This document shows, in pieces, positions 11,030 through 23,500 of a stretch of 64,000 nucleotides of DNA; positions within the stretch are counted from its first letter, which is position 1, and every line of letters starts with the position of its first letter. Under the pieces are notes generated by a model. The model did not search any database, had not been told where the DNA came from, and worked only from the letters and a program-made list of their open reading frames with translations. Position numbers and translations under genes: made by a program. Source of the stretch: Steinernema hermaphroditum (lineage: Eukaryota > Nematoda > Chromadorea > Rhabditida > Steinernematidae); contig CM059623.1 in NCBI GenBank assembly GCA_030435675.1, forward strand, positions 15,065,592-15,129,591, in the 5' to 3' direction.

Positions 11030-14000
11030 TTACTGGAGGAACTCTCCGGCTTCGGGATCGGCCGAAACGGGATCGTCGGCGAGGTGCAGGTCGCGGCAGA
11101 TGCCTCGTACGGCCACTTGGTGCGGAGGGCAGCTGCTCTCGCAGCGCTTCACAAGCCGACCGTTGACGACGCGCTGCACTTCGACTTTGTGACTGGGACA
11201 GCCTGCAAAAAGAAGAAGATTGTGGTATTCCACACTGGACCACTTACTTGAAGTGGCTTCCATGTCGTCCTTGCGACTTTGCGCCTTGGATGACTTGGTG
11301 CAGCACTGGTAGTTTCCTGTCTTCGTGCTCCTCATGCAGTTGTAGCCCGAGGGACACGAGTTGCTGCCAACGTTGCTGCACTGAACGGGCGTTCCGGTCG
11401 ACGGGAAGAGGAGCGCCTGTCCTTGAGGGCATCCATGAGCTGGAAACGTATTTCAGATGGAGGTACGGTAGGTGCAGGACTTACAAGAAGCGACTTCCTT
11501 CGAGCAGCAGTAGTAGTTCTTGGCCTTCTTGGAGAACGAGCACTTATAACCGGAGGGGCACATGCTGGACGTGCAGGTCTGAGGCACTCCGTTCAGCAGG
11601 TACGGGCTACCCTTCTCGCAAACGTCGCTCTTCGGCGAAGAGGTAGCAGCAGAAGTCTTCGGCAACGACGAGACGACAGTTCGGCCGCAGCAGAGATGTC
11701 GTTGCGTGACCGTGCTGAACTGGCACGTGTAGCCTTTGGGGCACGTGTTCGTGCGGTTCGGGCTACAGTAGCGCATCTTCTTGGTGCGCGGATCGACGAA
11801 CGGAGACTCGTTGGCGCGAGGACAGGTGCTGCTGCGCGGTCGGGACCTGGAGGTGACGCAGACGTTGCCTTGGATGACTTGGCCTTCGGGGCACTGGCAG
11901 ATGCCGGAGCGGCACATGGAGCCGCCGCGGCACTGCTCGTCGCCGACGCACACCTCTCCGGGGTCGCCGCGCGGGAGGCACTCCGCGCCGACGAGCACAT
12001 GGTCGGGTGGACATTCTGAAAGGGACGTTTGTCGATGTGTTTGTTAATGGCCACCCCTTCACATTCATCATCGCTTTAGTACATTTCTGATCGTAATCGT
12101 AATGTCAAGAGCCCTGAACAGGATGTCCCCGTCCGTCGATGGTCACTTGACTTGTTGGTCCCCAACTATTTGCCCTCTCCCCACCGCTCGTGCGCGCCTT
12201 CAAAGTCACGCGCGAGCCGGATTAAGGTCCACTCTATTTGTCCACTCACGTCGCCAGCCACTCACCTTTCTCGCAAACTCCATTGACATTGGCCAGTCCT
12301 TCGGGACAATCGCAGAATCCGTCTTCGCCGCAAACGGCTCCAGCCGGGCACTGCACCTGATTCTTGCACGGTTCGCCGAGCGACACCTTGTCGAGGCACG
12401 CGCCATCGACAGCCACTTGGTTCTCCTTGCATTCGGGCGCGGACGTGGTGCTGGTGGTGCAGCAGAGATGCGAGCCGGTGACGCTACGCTGGCACGAGTA
12501 GCCGCCGGGACAGGTGCTCTGGCCCATCACGCAGCTTTGGGGCTCGCCGCTGACGCCGATGAAGGCGACCGACTCGTTCGGGCATCCGCCGTCCATGCCG
12601 CAGCACTGGAACTGGTTGTTGGCCGAGCTGAACTGGCAGAAGTAGCCGGTGGGGCAGTTCTGCGCGGCGGCCGTGCAGATCTTGGGCGCGTTGGTTTTGG
12701 GGTCACGGAAGGCGACCTGGCTGTTGGGACATCCGAGTGGGGCAACTAAAGAGCTACATTATGCTTTGTAGCTATGAGAAGTAGCATACGTTTTCCGGTC
12801 TTGGCGGCAGTAATGGCCGTGGCGCCACAGCACTGATAGCGCTGATTGCTGAGCGACCACTGGCAAGAGTATCCTCCAGGGCATGGGCCATTCGGAGGGT
12901 TGAACGGGTCACAAGAGGCGATCTGGTTGTCCTTCATGTACACATACTCTCCGGGAGGACATCCATCCGACACACTCTGCACTTCACCCTTGCAACAGTA
13001 GCCCGTGGTGAACTCCTGCTGCGTGCTCTGGCAACTATAGCCAGTGGGACAAGTGATGAACGCGCCAACAGTGCAAGATCGCGGCATCTGATTGCTCTCC
13101 TCGATGTAGAAGTCGGCCTTGTTGGGACAGAGATGCTGCGTCGAGCAGCAGTAGCCCTGGAAGGCGCCGGGCACGTCCGACTGGCAGCTGTAGCCGTTGG
13201 GGCACTGGTTGCCGTTGTTGGAGATCGTACAGCGGATCGGGCTCTTGGAGGAGGGCTCGCGGTAGAGCGACTTTCCGGCGGGGCACAGGTCTCCGGAGAT
13301 GGAGGCGCAGCAGTAGTAGCGGTTCTTCATGGCGTGGAAGCGGCAGAGGTAGTTGGAGGGGCACGAGCCGTCGACGTTGATGAGACATTCGCGGACGCTC
13401 ATGTCGACAGCGTTAACGTAGGCTTTCTCGCCTTCGGGGCACACGTCTGAAATGGGTTGGGGTTAGGGCAAGTGTCTCGAAGAATCAAGAGTCTAAATCA
13501 TGTCCGTTTGGATCTGTTAGACTTTAAATGAATCGTGTCTACAATGATAAGACCCGGTGGTATGTTCGTCTAGACTGCTTAACGGATCTGAACTGTTTGA
13601 AATGCTATGATTGGCTCAGAGAATGATTGCTGGGAGAACGCCTATCTATATCATACGTGTCTGTGTTTATTCTAGGTCTGTTCTAGGTCCAGACCAGGCT
13701 AAACTTATCTAATGTGGTTTTCTAAGCACAGATCTGCATTGGACCGGCTTAGAGACAGACTGTTTGAAAGAATTTTGGCTGGAAACATGGTTCATAGCCA
13801 AAATGACATCTGCCCATTGGTTGGACTCTAAGCAAGGCTTATCTAGAGCAGTCAGATCATTTGGAATGTTCCTAGACTTTGAGGCATGTTCGATTCCTCA
13901 CCGCACTTTTTTGAGCTTATAAATAGACCTAAAAGAGATCTTATAGAAGGTCTTTCCTGTATGGGAAAATGGAGAGCCAAATCGCCAAATCATTATGTTG

Positions 14001-17000
14001 CTGCATAAGCTAGCTAGTGGCCAGGTCTGGGTTATTTTAGACACCTACTGTTCATAATAAATCATGAAGCTATGCGTGATCAATCAGACTGGCCGTCCAA
14101 CCTCACCGTGCCTTCAAATGGTGTCCATCTCCACGGGATCAACCCATTTTCAGACAAAAAAAAAACCACTTACCCATATGAGTAGCTCCACAGCAGACGC
14201 TATTCGAAGACAGCTGATCATAGGTACAGTGGAAGTTGGACGGGCAGCTATTGCTCAACGCTGCATTGCACTCGTAGGGCAGATTGGTGTTCGGATTGAC
14301 GTAGGCGATGTCTCCAGGCGTGCAGGCGGCCGACAAGCAGAAGTTGTTGCACTGTTCGAGGGTGGCGAAGTTGTTCAAGTTCCCGCTGCAGCCGTTGTAG
14401 GTGAACTGCGTGCACTCCTTGGTGACGATGTTGAAGTAGTATCTGGCGGCGGCCGACGACGAACACGAGCTTCCCTGTTGGGGCGGCAGGGAGCAGATGT
14501 AGGCGCGCGTTGGGCAGCATCGGTTGACCACGGAGCTGCCGGAGGTGACCGACGTGCATTCGTGCGTGGTGGGGCAGGTGGTGGAGGCGGAGCACACCAT
14601 CAACTGGCCGAATTCGTTGCGTTCCGGCGCTCCGCCGTTCGGACATCCGCCGACGCCACAGTAGCCTTCGCATTCTTCGCGAGTGGCGAAGTTGTTCGAG
14701 TTGCCGTCACATCCGTTGTACTGGAAGCTTTCGCACTCCTGCGTTTGAGCGTTGTAGAAGTAGCGGTAGGAGGAGCCGGAGCCGCAGGTGACTCCCTTGT
14801 GCGGGGAGAGGGTGCACGTGTAGGCCTTGGTTGGGCAGCAGCCCCACACGTAGCCGTCGAAGTAGCACTCGTAGTTGACGGGGCAGACGTTGCCGGTGCC
14901 GGAGTTGGAGCATGTGTAGTAGTTGCCTTGGTAGTCCTTGTAGGCGTCGCCTTGAGGGCATTGGGGCTCGGCTGAAAATGGGTGGTTATTACGGCGGATC
15001 TTTTGATGTTCTTTGTAGTGTTATGTCGGTCTAAACCTTCTAGTCATAAATGTACTGCAAACGCAGCTCCACAGAATATGTACTGAAAAATTTTGCTGGA
15101 CTAAACTGGTATAAGGTATCGAATCGCTTCAAAGCTCAAAGCGTGAGCCTTGAGCTGAACACGCTCCCTGTTTTTTGGGACATACACTTCAGATAGACAT
15201 GCAAGGGAGTATGCTGAAAGTACGCATCGATAGATTTCTTTCGATTCTTCTGAGAAAGTTTCAATTTCGAGACAAGATTCATCTTCAACTCAACTTATCA
15301 AAGCGAAGACCTGGATGGAACCAGCGACTTTGGATATGGAATTTTGCCCGCCTGAGAATGGACAGGACTGAAGCTTGATATATGCTTGGTTAAACCATGC
15401 CCTAGTTTTATACTTCCTAACTTTAGGATACGCGTGGATATGCCTATTATTACCCTAAGGAAGACTGATTCCATTTGATATACTAAACGTACATTAAGAC
15501 AGTTTTCAACAGGGCAGCTTCAACTACTAACAGATTGATAAATGACTGTGAAATGAAATGACTCCAAGACCAAAACCGAATCTGGCATATTTCGGTCCTA
15601 GCTTCTACTATAGCTAATTGCCCATTACCCGGCTTAAAGAAGCAGACACTTACGGATAATGTTCTCGCAGGTATTCTGGCACTCCAGTAGGGTCTCGAAG
15701 TTGTTGTCATTGCCTTGGCATCCGGTGTAATCGAAGATCTCGCAAGCACGAGTCACGGCGTTGTACCAGTAGCGGCGGACGCTCTGCTTACAGTCGCCAA
15801 GACGAAGCGGCTGCGAGCAGATCGCCTGAGGACGGGGACAGCACACGTTGTGGTCGCTCTGGCACTCGTGAGTGCTGGGGCAGTCGTTGTTGCTCGAGCA
15901 GCGCTGATTGTTGGCGCCGATCTTGAGCGGAGTACCGTAGTTGCACTGCAGCTTCGCGCAGAAGAGTTCACATTCGGCCGACGATTTGAAGTTGTTGTAG
16001 TTGCCAAGAGCGCCGTTGTAGGTGAAGGCAATGCAGCGGCCCTGCTCGGCGTCGTAGTAGTACCGACTGGAAGTGGCGAAGGTGAGGCTGTGCGAGCGTC
16101 TCATCGTGTGTCCAGGATCAAAGTTGGTGGAGCGGAGAAGATCGGCGGGACGACCGCCGGAGTTGGAACAGACGGACGCGACCGTGGGGCAGCAAAGTTG
16201 CATGGAGCCGACGGAGGTGCACTCGAAGTTGGAGGTGCACGAGCTGGCTGTCTGGCAGTTGTTGACCGGTTCGTCTTCGCTGATCAGCGCGCCGCTGATG
16301 TACTGGGGAGATCCACGCTTGCAGGCTAATCAGGACGGACTTTAGGTCAATCGCAGCAAAAAAGAACTTACTATCGCGACAGTAAGATTCGCAGTGCTCG
16401 CGAGTCTTGAAGTTGTTGGGCGACTGCATCTCACTCTCATCCCAGGGGTCCCACATGAACTGCTCGCAGGTGCCGGTGACGGCGTTGTACCACCAACGTG
16501 GACGCACTCCGGCGGGCGCGGCTGATCCGCTGTCGGCCTCTCGCTTCGGCTGGATGCAGGTGAAGGCTGAAAGATGGACCATGAAATGTGTGTTTGTCAT
16601 GTAGAGGATAAAGGTGCCTCAAAATCAATAAGCAAACGCAACGCGAGAATCCCCGGAGACATAGCTGCAGTGAACCACCTCTTGGTGACTGTTTGTGTGG
16701 TGAGCCGGGGTCCCTATCTTATGTAGTTCTTCGTATGAACAGAAAAGAAAACCCAGACCAACAGTTTGATAAGGTCAGCATTTAAAAGTGATTGTTGAGC
16801 ATCCCCAGAGGCACAGTGGTCATAACCGGAAATCATGAAGTCGTGGCTGTGAACCGTTTGTTTAAAAACTGTCTACGTGGTCCATTTTGAACGTGTTTGA
16901 TTTTCAGTCGTTCGGGGTCGACTCAATACCACACCGGTTTACCCTATCCCATTATTTTCATCAGATAAATAATCCGTTTTTGTCCCAAAAATGACTCTTC

Positions 17001-18585
17001 GATTGGCATAACGATAAAAGAAATGAATTGTATGCAACGCAAGTTTGAAACGTAGCCTTTCTCATTAGGCTTGGATCCTATTAATCATGAAAGCTTGATC
17101 TTAATTGCTATCTATTTGCCCATCTCCTCATTTTTGTGTCTCATTCTGTTTGCTCCTATCAAATTAGTCGTATCGTGTCCCCACCGCGCGAACGGACAAG
17201 CGTGCGCGCGCCTTTGTTTGTAAAGTATTGGTGTAAAAGCACTGTTTCTTCCGCTTGGCTGAGTGCGTTGTTTGCGCAGAGGATCGGCGGTCCGCGCGGC
17301 GGTCACTTCAGATACTTACCCCGGTTCGGGCAGCAGATACCGTCGGCCTGCGGGTGCACGTCGTACAGGCCCTCCATCGCCGTCTTCACGTTGCTCATTG
17401 ACGACGTCGACGTCACGCAGTCGTAGAGATCGGCGATGTAGATGCCGTTGCCGGAGGCGTAAGGCTCCTGGCCGTAGACGCAGGCGCCACCGCCGTTCGG
17501 CACGAAGTTCGTGTAGTCGGTGGAGGTGGACGTGCAGAACTGGAGCATGTTGATGTGCTCGCCCATGGGAATCTCGTGGTCTTCGGTGTCGGTCATGGCG
17601 GCGTTTCGGAGCTGGGACGGAGGCATCGCTAGCAGGTCGTCGTCGTACTCGGGCAGCGGGCACTTGGGCACCGGATCGCCGTCTTCTCCGGAGTGGAGGA
17701 CGCAGACGACTCCGTCACGGGTCTTCGACTGTACGTACGGGATTCCGTTGACGTCTTCCGGGCACTCGCAACGACTCTTCTCGCATCGACTCTCCGGCCA
17801 CACGGCGCTACACTGCTCCGCATACTGGCAGCCGCTCTCTCCGGGGTTCTTCTTCAAGTAGCAGTAGCCCTGGATGGCGACGAAGTTGCTCAGGCAGGTG
17901 CATGTGCCGGTGGAGCAGAACATTCCAGTGAGACAGTCGGTGTTGAACGAGCAGAAGTCGCCGACGCGGCCAGATCCGGAGACACCTTGGCGCTTGAAGC
18001 GCGCTCCACGCTCCTGGCACAGACCCTCGACGAAGATCTCGTTGGGACCGCAGATTTTGCGCACTACGATCCCTTTGCGCAGGTCACAGATTATGAAACC
18101 ATTTTCGTGGACGTCTATTGTACTGAAATCGTCTGCGATAGGCCAAGGATTTGAAGGTGTAGGGGACTTACTTTGTTTTAATGTCACAATAAAGCGACTC
18201 TTTGGCGAATTCTTTGGAGCACTTGTCACTTGGCGTGATGAGGTCACATTCGCTGCATGGATCGCCTATCCTGCATTCGGGCTTAACCGACACGAATGCG
18301 CCTAAATTGGGGTACGGTATTAAGGGAGCAGAGGTTAAGTTCATTATGTTTAGGCTTGACTATAGGCTTAAGGTTGGGACAGAGGATCAACAATTATTTC
18401 TAGAATACACGCCTAAATCTGCAGTGAAAGGCCTATGTTTCGGAGCAATCCTAGCCAAACAAGGAGTCTCACTTAAGCGTACATACATCCAAGGTATATG
18501 CACAGCTACAGTAATCTAACCTAGGCCCAAGTAAGTCGAGTACCATACCTGCTAATAGGAGTAGACAGACGACTGGCCGTAGCAT
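11030..18585 (-). CDS. Secreted Kunitz / WR1 (Lustrin) / EB mosaic, paralog A
   Basis: First exon 18585-18549 gives the signal peptide [13 protein letters not shown]; the stop is at 11032-11030. In order: a six-Cys N-terminal module (18304 down to about 18170); a basic KR site (RFKRQ) followed by an EB-type module ([12 protein letters not shown]); a [10 protein letters not shown] region; Kunitz 1 (about 16566-16377), Kunitz 2 and 3 (16180-15656), Kunitz 4 and 5 (14830-14320); then about a dozen Lustrin/WR1 repeats of the form C-P-x-G-Y-x-C-x-x-...-C-C; two more EB modules (about 12440-12260 and 12010-11850); and a short Cys tail. Kunitz 3 keeps all six Cys and a basic P1 ([12 protein letters not shown]). 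Kunitz 1 and 2 lack the C14-C38 pair. Nematode proteins of this build are extracellular, often cuticle-associated. It is the downstream member of three same-strand paralogs. Exact internal exon borders are approximate. Confidence 0.85.
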
Positions 18586-20506
18586 CGTGCTGCGTCTACG
18601 ACTGACTGGCGGGCGATTGGGACTGCTGACCGCAGGGCCACCACCGCTGACAACAATGGCTCCGCCACGCGCCGAGGTCCTCTTGAGTAAGCGCGCGGAC
18701 CGAGACACACAAAAAGTCCAGCGGAGGTGCACGAGGAAGCGGCGATTAGGGGATGACACTCTCACGGCCTGCGCCGCCCCTTGGTGATGGTGGTGGAGGT
18801 GGTGGTGGTCAAGAGGCTCGTGGTGGTTAGACGCGCTCGGGTGGAAGACGCCGGAGCACTCGAAATTCTGAGGCGTTCGCAAAAACGACGTCATCCGATT
18901 GAGACGTTAGATTACAAACCAATTGAGACAATCGGGGAGAGGAAAAAAGATGTTTGGGGATCAGTTGAGTGGTGAGTTTAAGAGCGAAGATATCTAGATT
19001 TTAAGTGGTCGTATAATGTTGGCGATAAAGTAACTCATACACCTTTTGTATACGGTTTTATACCACTGTTATCAAGACCTTAAAGGAGTGGACCTTTGGC
19101 ATACAGTTTCTCATACCATTTTTTTATCAATGTGGAATATAAGTGCCAGTGGAAACCGCTGGTGCTTTATATTTGCTTAGATACTGTAATTCGCTCATTT
19201 CCTCCTCCTTCGCTCTTTTTGTCCGAGGCAAATATCCCAAAAAAACTGGGTAGTTTACTCAGTTGCTCATGTCTCACCTGGATGGGCAAAGAAGGTGATC
19301 CTTTTCGGAGTACGTGCCTTGCTTTTACATGTAGTGTTTCAAGATACCAGTGGAGAGCAAACACGTAATCGTTTTCTTCTCGAAATTAGGTGATATGACT
19401 TCAGAAACAGCTCTATGAAAAGTCATAAAAATTAAGGTTGCTCTCCTAAGTAGCCTAATCAATGTTTACATGCATATCTGATGATGATATCTTTGTCCAT
19501 TTGAACACCTTTCTTAATTTGCTAAATTATCAGTCGTACATTCGATATCGACCTGCAAATCGATCACATCTAATTAAGCAGATTAAGGCAGGACTAGCAT
19601 TCAGTTTTACTATCAATAACCATGATGGTGCATGGCAATTACCACCCGATAATCTCCATAGGCATATTTCGAATGTTCGGAACATTGAAGAACAATTCAA
19701 GGCGATAGGCACAAGAATTCAAAGCGGTTGGAATGTCTTCAGATGGTACTATGATTTTCTGACCTTCAGAAGTGTCCTAATATGATGGAATCGTGACTTT
19801 CACTCCAGTAGGTGCTTCCCGCCCTGATCTACGGCTCTCAGGCTTGGCCACACCATGAAGCCAGTGCCGATGAAGCTTTCGATCGCTGTACCGGATGGAG
19901 CGCAGAATGACCGAACATCTACTAGACGGGAAGGCAAATGAGTGGCTCCGAGGGTTCACCAAGGTGAAGAACATAGATTGAAGTCTGGCATAGAAGAACA
20001 TAGATGAAAGCCTGGAACTTAGCCTAGAAGATGGCGAACGGAAGCCCTGAGAAGTGATCAGTCCAGCTCGAATTAGGGCTAGCAATGAAACCGAGCAGAA
20101 AATGCATAGAGACGCATTTATTGCCCATTCGATGCAGGTTCGGAATGGGATCGCAAGAAGTTAGGCATGACAAGATGGAAGCGTCTTAGCCCTTGAACAC
20201 TTCTCCTCGCTGCAATTCACGTTATCACCACTTGTTCCTTGTCCGGTTCTTCACCTTCGATCTTCATATTCATATTTTATTGTTGAAAACCAACTGAGTT
20301 TCACACAAATTCATCATTATTATTATTACCAAATTATTAAGTACACAACAGTATCATTTCAAAGAGTCGAATGATAAATCGAGATTATACGTTGAGTAGA
20401 GTGAGCGTGTGTGGTGTGGTTCACATGGAAACATATATGTGTAACAGTTGAGCGTGGATCCCGTCTTGGAGAGGTTTTGTTGATTTCGTTGCGTGAGTGG
20501 CCTGGC
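18586..20506. other. Intergenic spacer between paralogs A and B
   Basis: About 1.9 kb separate the start of paralog A from the stop of paralog B, almost the same as the spacing between B and C. The part next to 18585 should hold the promoter of A. A degraded retroelement lies near 19.8-20.1 kb. I found no intact gene. Confidence 0.6.
19800..20090 (+). mobile_element. Degraded RTE-type non-LTR retrotransposon fragment
   Basis: Reading the + strand in shifting frames gives VLPALIYGSQAW, then YRMERRMTEHLL followed by KANEWLRGFTKVKN, then KAWNLA and KMANGSPEK around stops. This is the order seen at the C-terminal end of RTE-clade reverse transcriptases (YGSETW, MERRM, TNEWLR, TKVKDI, a tryptophan-rich KW motif, W at the end). 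Frameshifts and stops show it is a dead fragment. It is inferred from motif memory, with no search. Confidence 0.6.
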
Positions 20507-23500
20507 CTAGCCGCAGACGCCGTTGACGGCGCGTTGGTTCATCGGACAAGAGGCCTCTGCAAATGAGGAAATGTTGTGAAAAACATTGTTATACGAAGGC
20601 GAACGCGATTAGATGTGATGATTAGATGTGCGCGACGCTGTCGGCAAACAGCGGAAAGGGCGCGCGCGGACGATCTTGAGAGATCGCGACAAGCAAACTT
20701 TGCGGATAAGCCGCTTAGGGGCCGCCGGATGGCACGAGAGATCGGCCAATGCGGCCTTATTCGGGTACTTGAGACGAGTAGGGAGGGTCGAACAGTGTGC
20801 TTGAGGTAGGGATTTGGATAATTGGTGGTTGAGTCTAAGATCAAGGGAAACTTTTTAGGCGATTTAGATGTAGGATCTAGTGGCATGTTCTGGGGTCTAA
20901 GTCTACCTCAAATGTTAGTCATTTCCCTCAATGACCTGAGTCACAAAACGCCGAATGGAATGTTAAACTGCCCAATAGAGACGTCACGCGGCGCGCTGTT
21001 TGCTCAATTACGTGCGCCATTGATACTCTCGGACTTACCGCATCGCGTGACTTCGCGGCCGTCTTTGAAGTACGTCACTTCGACGAGGTGCGCCGGACAG
21101 TCGAGTACGGCGTCTTTTTGGCGACTGAACGTGACGCGGCAGCACAGGCGCCGGATGCAGGAATAGCCCTTAGGGCAGGAGGCCTGAGTGGTGCAGACGA
21201 CCGGCTGCCGGTTGGCTGGGAAGAGAAGAGGCGACGAGCCATCTGGACAAGTATTCGATCTTGTGGTTGTGGTGGGACGCGGTCGTCGGACGGGGGGTCT
21301 AACCGGAGGCCGGGATACTGTAGGCGAAGGAGCTGCTTCGGTCTTGCAGCAGACGTAGTCGTTGACGGTCTTTGAGAAGATGCAACGCGATTTTGCTGGA
21401 CACTGGACGTTGACACAGCGGATGGCGAGGCCGTATTGGTTGGTGGCTGGCTCGAAGGGGGCGCCGATGCCGCAGACGTGGGCTGGAATAGAGGGACCTT
21501 TAAGACAGCTTCGAATTCAAACGTTCAACATAGCTCCTTTGTAGTGTGATGAACAACAGTTCCGTGGAGATGACTGCTTATAGCAAAGGACACTTACCCA
21601 GGCATCTTCCCTTGTATCCTGCAGTTCCATCCATGCATCTACATCGCTTATTCCTGCACTCGGCTCCATCGCGGCACTGCACATCCGCCACACAGAGTCC
21701 TCCCAACGTGGTGGACCGTACGCACTTTCCTTCATGGCTGACCTGGCCGGGTGGGCATCGAACGGCCTTGACAGCCGTTTTCCTCAGCTGAAGGGGCTGA
21801 CCGATGACGTCTCCCGTGATCTCGTCGATTTCGAGCATTGGCTCCTCGGCTTCCACACATTTTCCATCAAGCTCGTCCATCCCTCTGGGACAAGCACAGA
21901 TGAGAGAGATGCACTTGGCTCCGAACGAGCACTGAGAGTCCAAAACGCAGGCTTCTCCTGTACGTCTTGGCGAGCACTTCCCGTTTCGGAAGATCTCATT
22001 CTCTGCGCATTTCTCTTTAGCCTTCATAGCCTTGACGGGTTTAGGAATTTCTGTAGTCTCTGGCTCAGGTTCAGGAGTGGTGGTCGCAGTGGTTCCTATG
22101 GCGTTATTGAGCGTGCAACACTGATACTTGGTGCCGTCTTCGACCCGTTGACAGGCGTAGCCAGCTGGGCAGGTGTTTACCGTAATCTGACATTCTTTCG
22201 CTTTGCCGCTGATGTCGATGTAGGCTACCGATTCGCCGGGACATCCTAAGGGCTACTGTAGAGAATATGACCCAGATTGCAATACCTGATTTGTGGCCAC
22301 AACATTGGAATTGCTTGTTTTTGTCGGAGAACTGACAGAAGTAGCCTGTGGGGCAGTTGTTGGCGGACGATGTGCATACTTGCGCCATTTTGGTGACCTT
22401 GTCGATGAAAGCTACTTGGTGGAGGGGACATCCATATTCTAAAGGAAGCAAGTTAGTCGGGAAAGAAGAAGCGCCACGGGGGACTGAACCCGCGACCCCT
22501 AGCATGGCAGTCAAGCATGTTACCAATCAGCCAAAGAAGCACTGTTCGGACAGGTCTTATGAGTTGCATTACTGTCTGCTGGTGTTTTCTTTTTTTTGCC
22601 TTATTGAGTTTCTGGTCGCCCACTTTTTGTCCCAATTTTACGGATACGGTGACCCCTGAGGCACTTACCAATAGCAGCGACTTCCTCCTCCTCGATCGGG
22701 TCCTTTCCACAACACTGATACCTCTGGAAGTTGACCGCATATTGACAGCTATAGGTTGCAGGACAAGGCTCGTTGGCAGGATTGAAGGGATCGCACGGCA
22801 CCACCTTCTTCTTCTTAGTATAGACATACTCTCCAGGAGGACATCCCTCGGTCATCGCTGTGATGTGTCCCTTACAGCAATATCCCGTTTGGGCATTTGG
22901 TTGCTTATGGCACTTGTAGCCAGTGGGACAGGAAATGAACGCTCCCGGTGTGCACATTCTCGGCATCTTGGTCTTGTCGTCGACAAAGAATTCGGCGTTT
23001 CCTTTGCACACGTCTAAGATTAAGGATTATGAAATGAAATAAATAGAAAGCTGTCTACTTTGAGATGAGCAGCAGTATCCCTGGAGTACATTATCCACCC
23101 TCGACTGGCACGTGTATCCATCTGGACATGAATTTTGTCGATTGTTGAGGGTGCACCGGATGGGGAGGTGTGATTTCGCGTTGCGGAACAGGGAACGACC
23201 ATCGGGACATACGTCTAAACAGGAAGAGGATTACTGTAGATTAGATTAAAGAGGGCCTACTTCCACTGGTCGACGCGCAGCAGTAGTATCGATTTCTCAT
23301 CGAACTGAATCGACAAAGATAGTCGGCCGGACAGCTGCCGGGAACGTTGATGGCGCACTCCTTGACAGACTCGTCGAGAGCGTTAACGAAGCTCTTCTCG
23401 CCAGGCGGGCACACATCCGAAACGGGCGTTCCACAGCAGACGTGGTTGGAAGTTAACGCGTCGTAGCGGCATGTGTAGTCCGTTGGGCAGCTGTTGATCA

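Noticed and set aside
11423..18154. Long + strand open frames across paralog A (also near 14.1-15.0 and 15.7-16.3 kb)
   Set aside because: They are antisense to Cys-rich exons, are Val/Ala/Gly-rich low-complexity translations, and match exon limits of the minus-strand gene.
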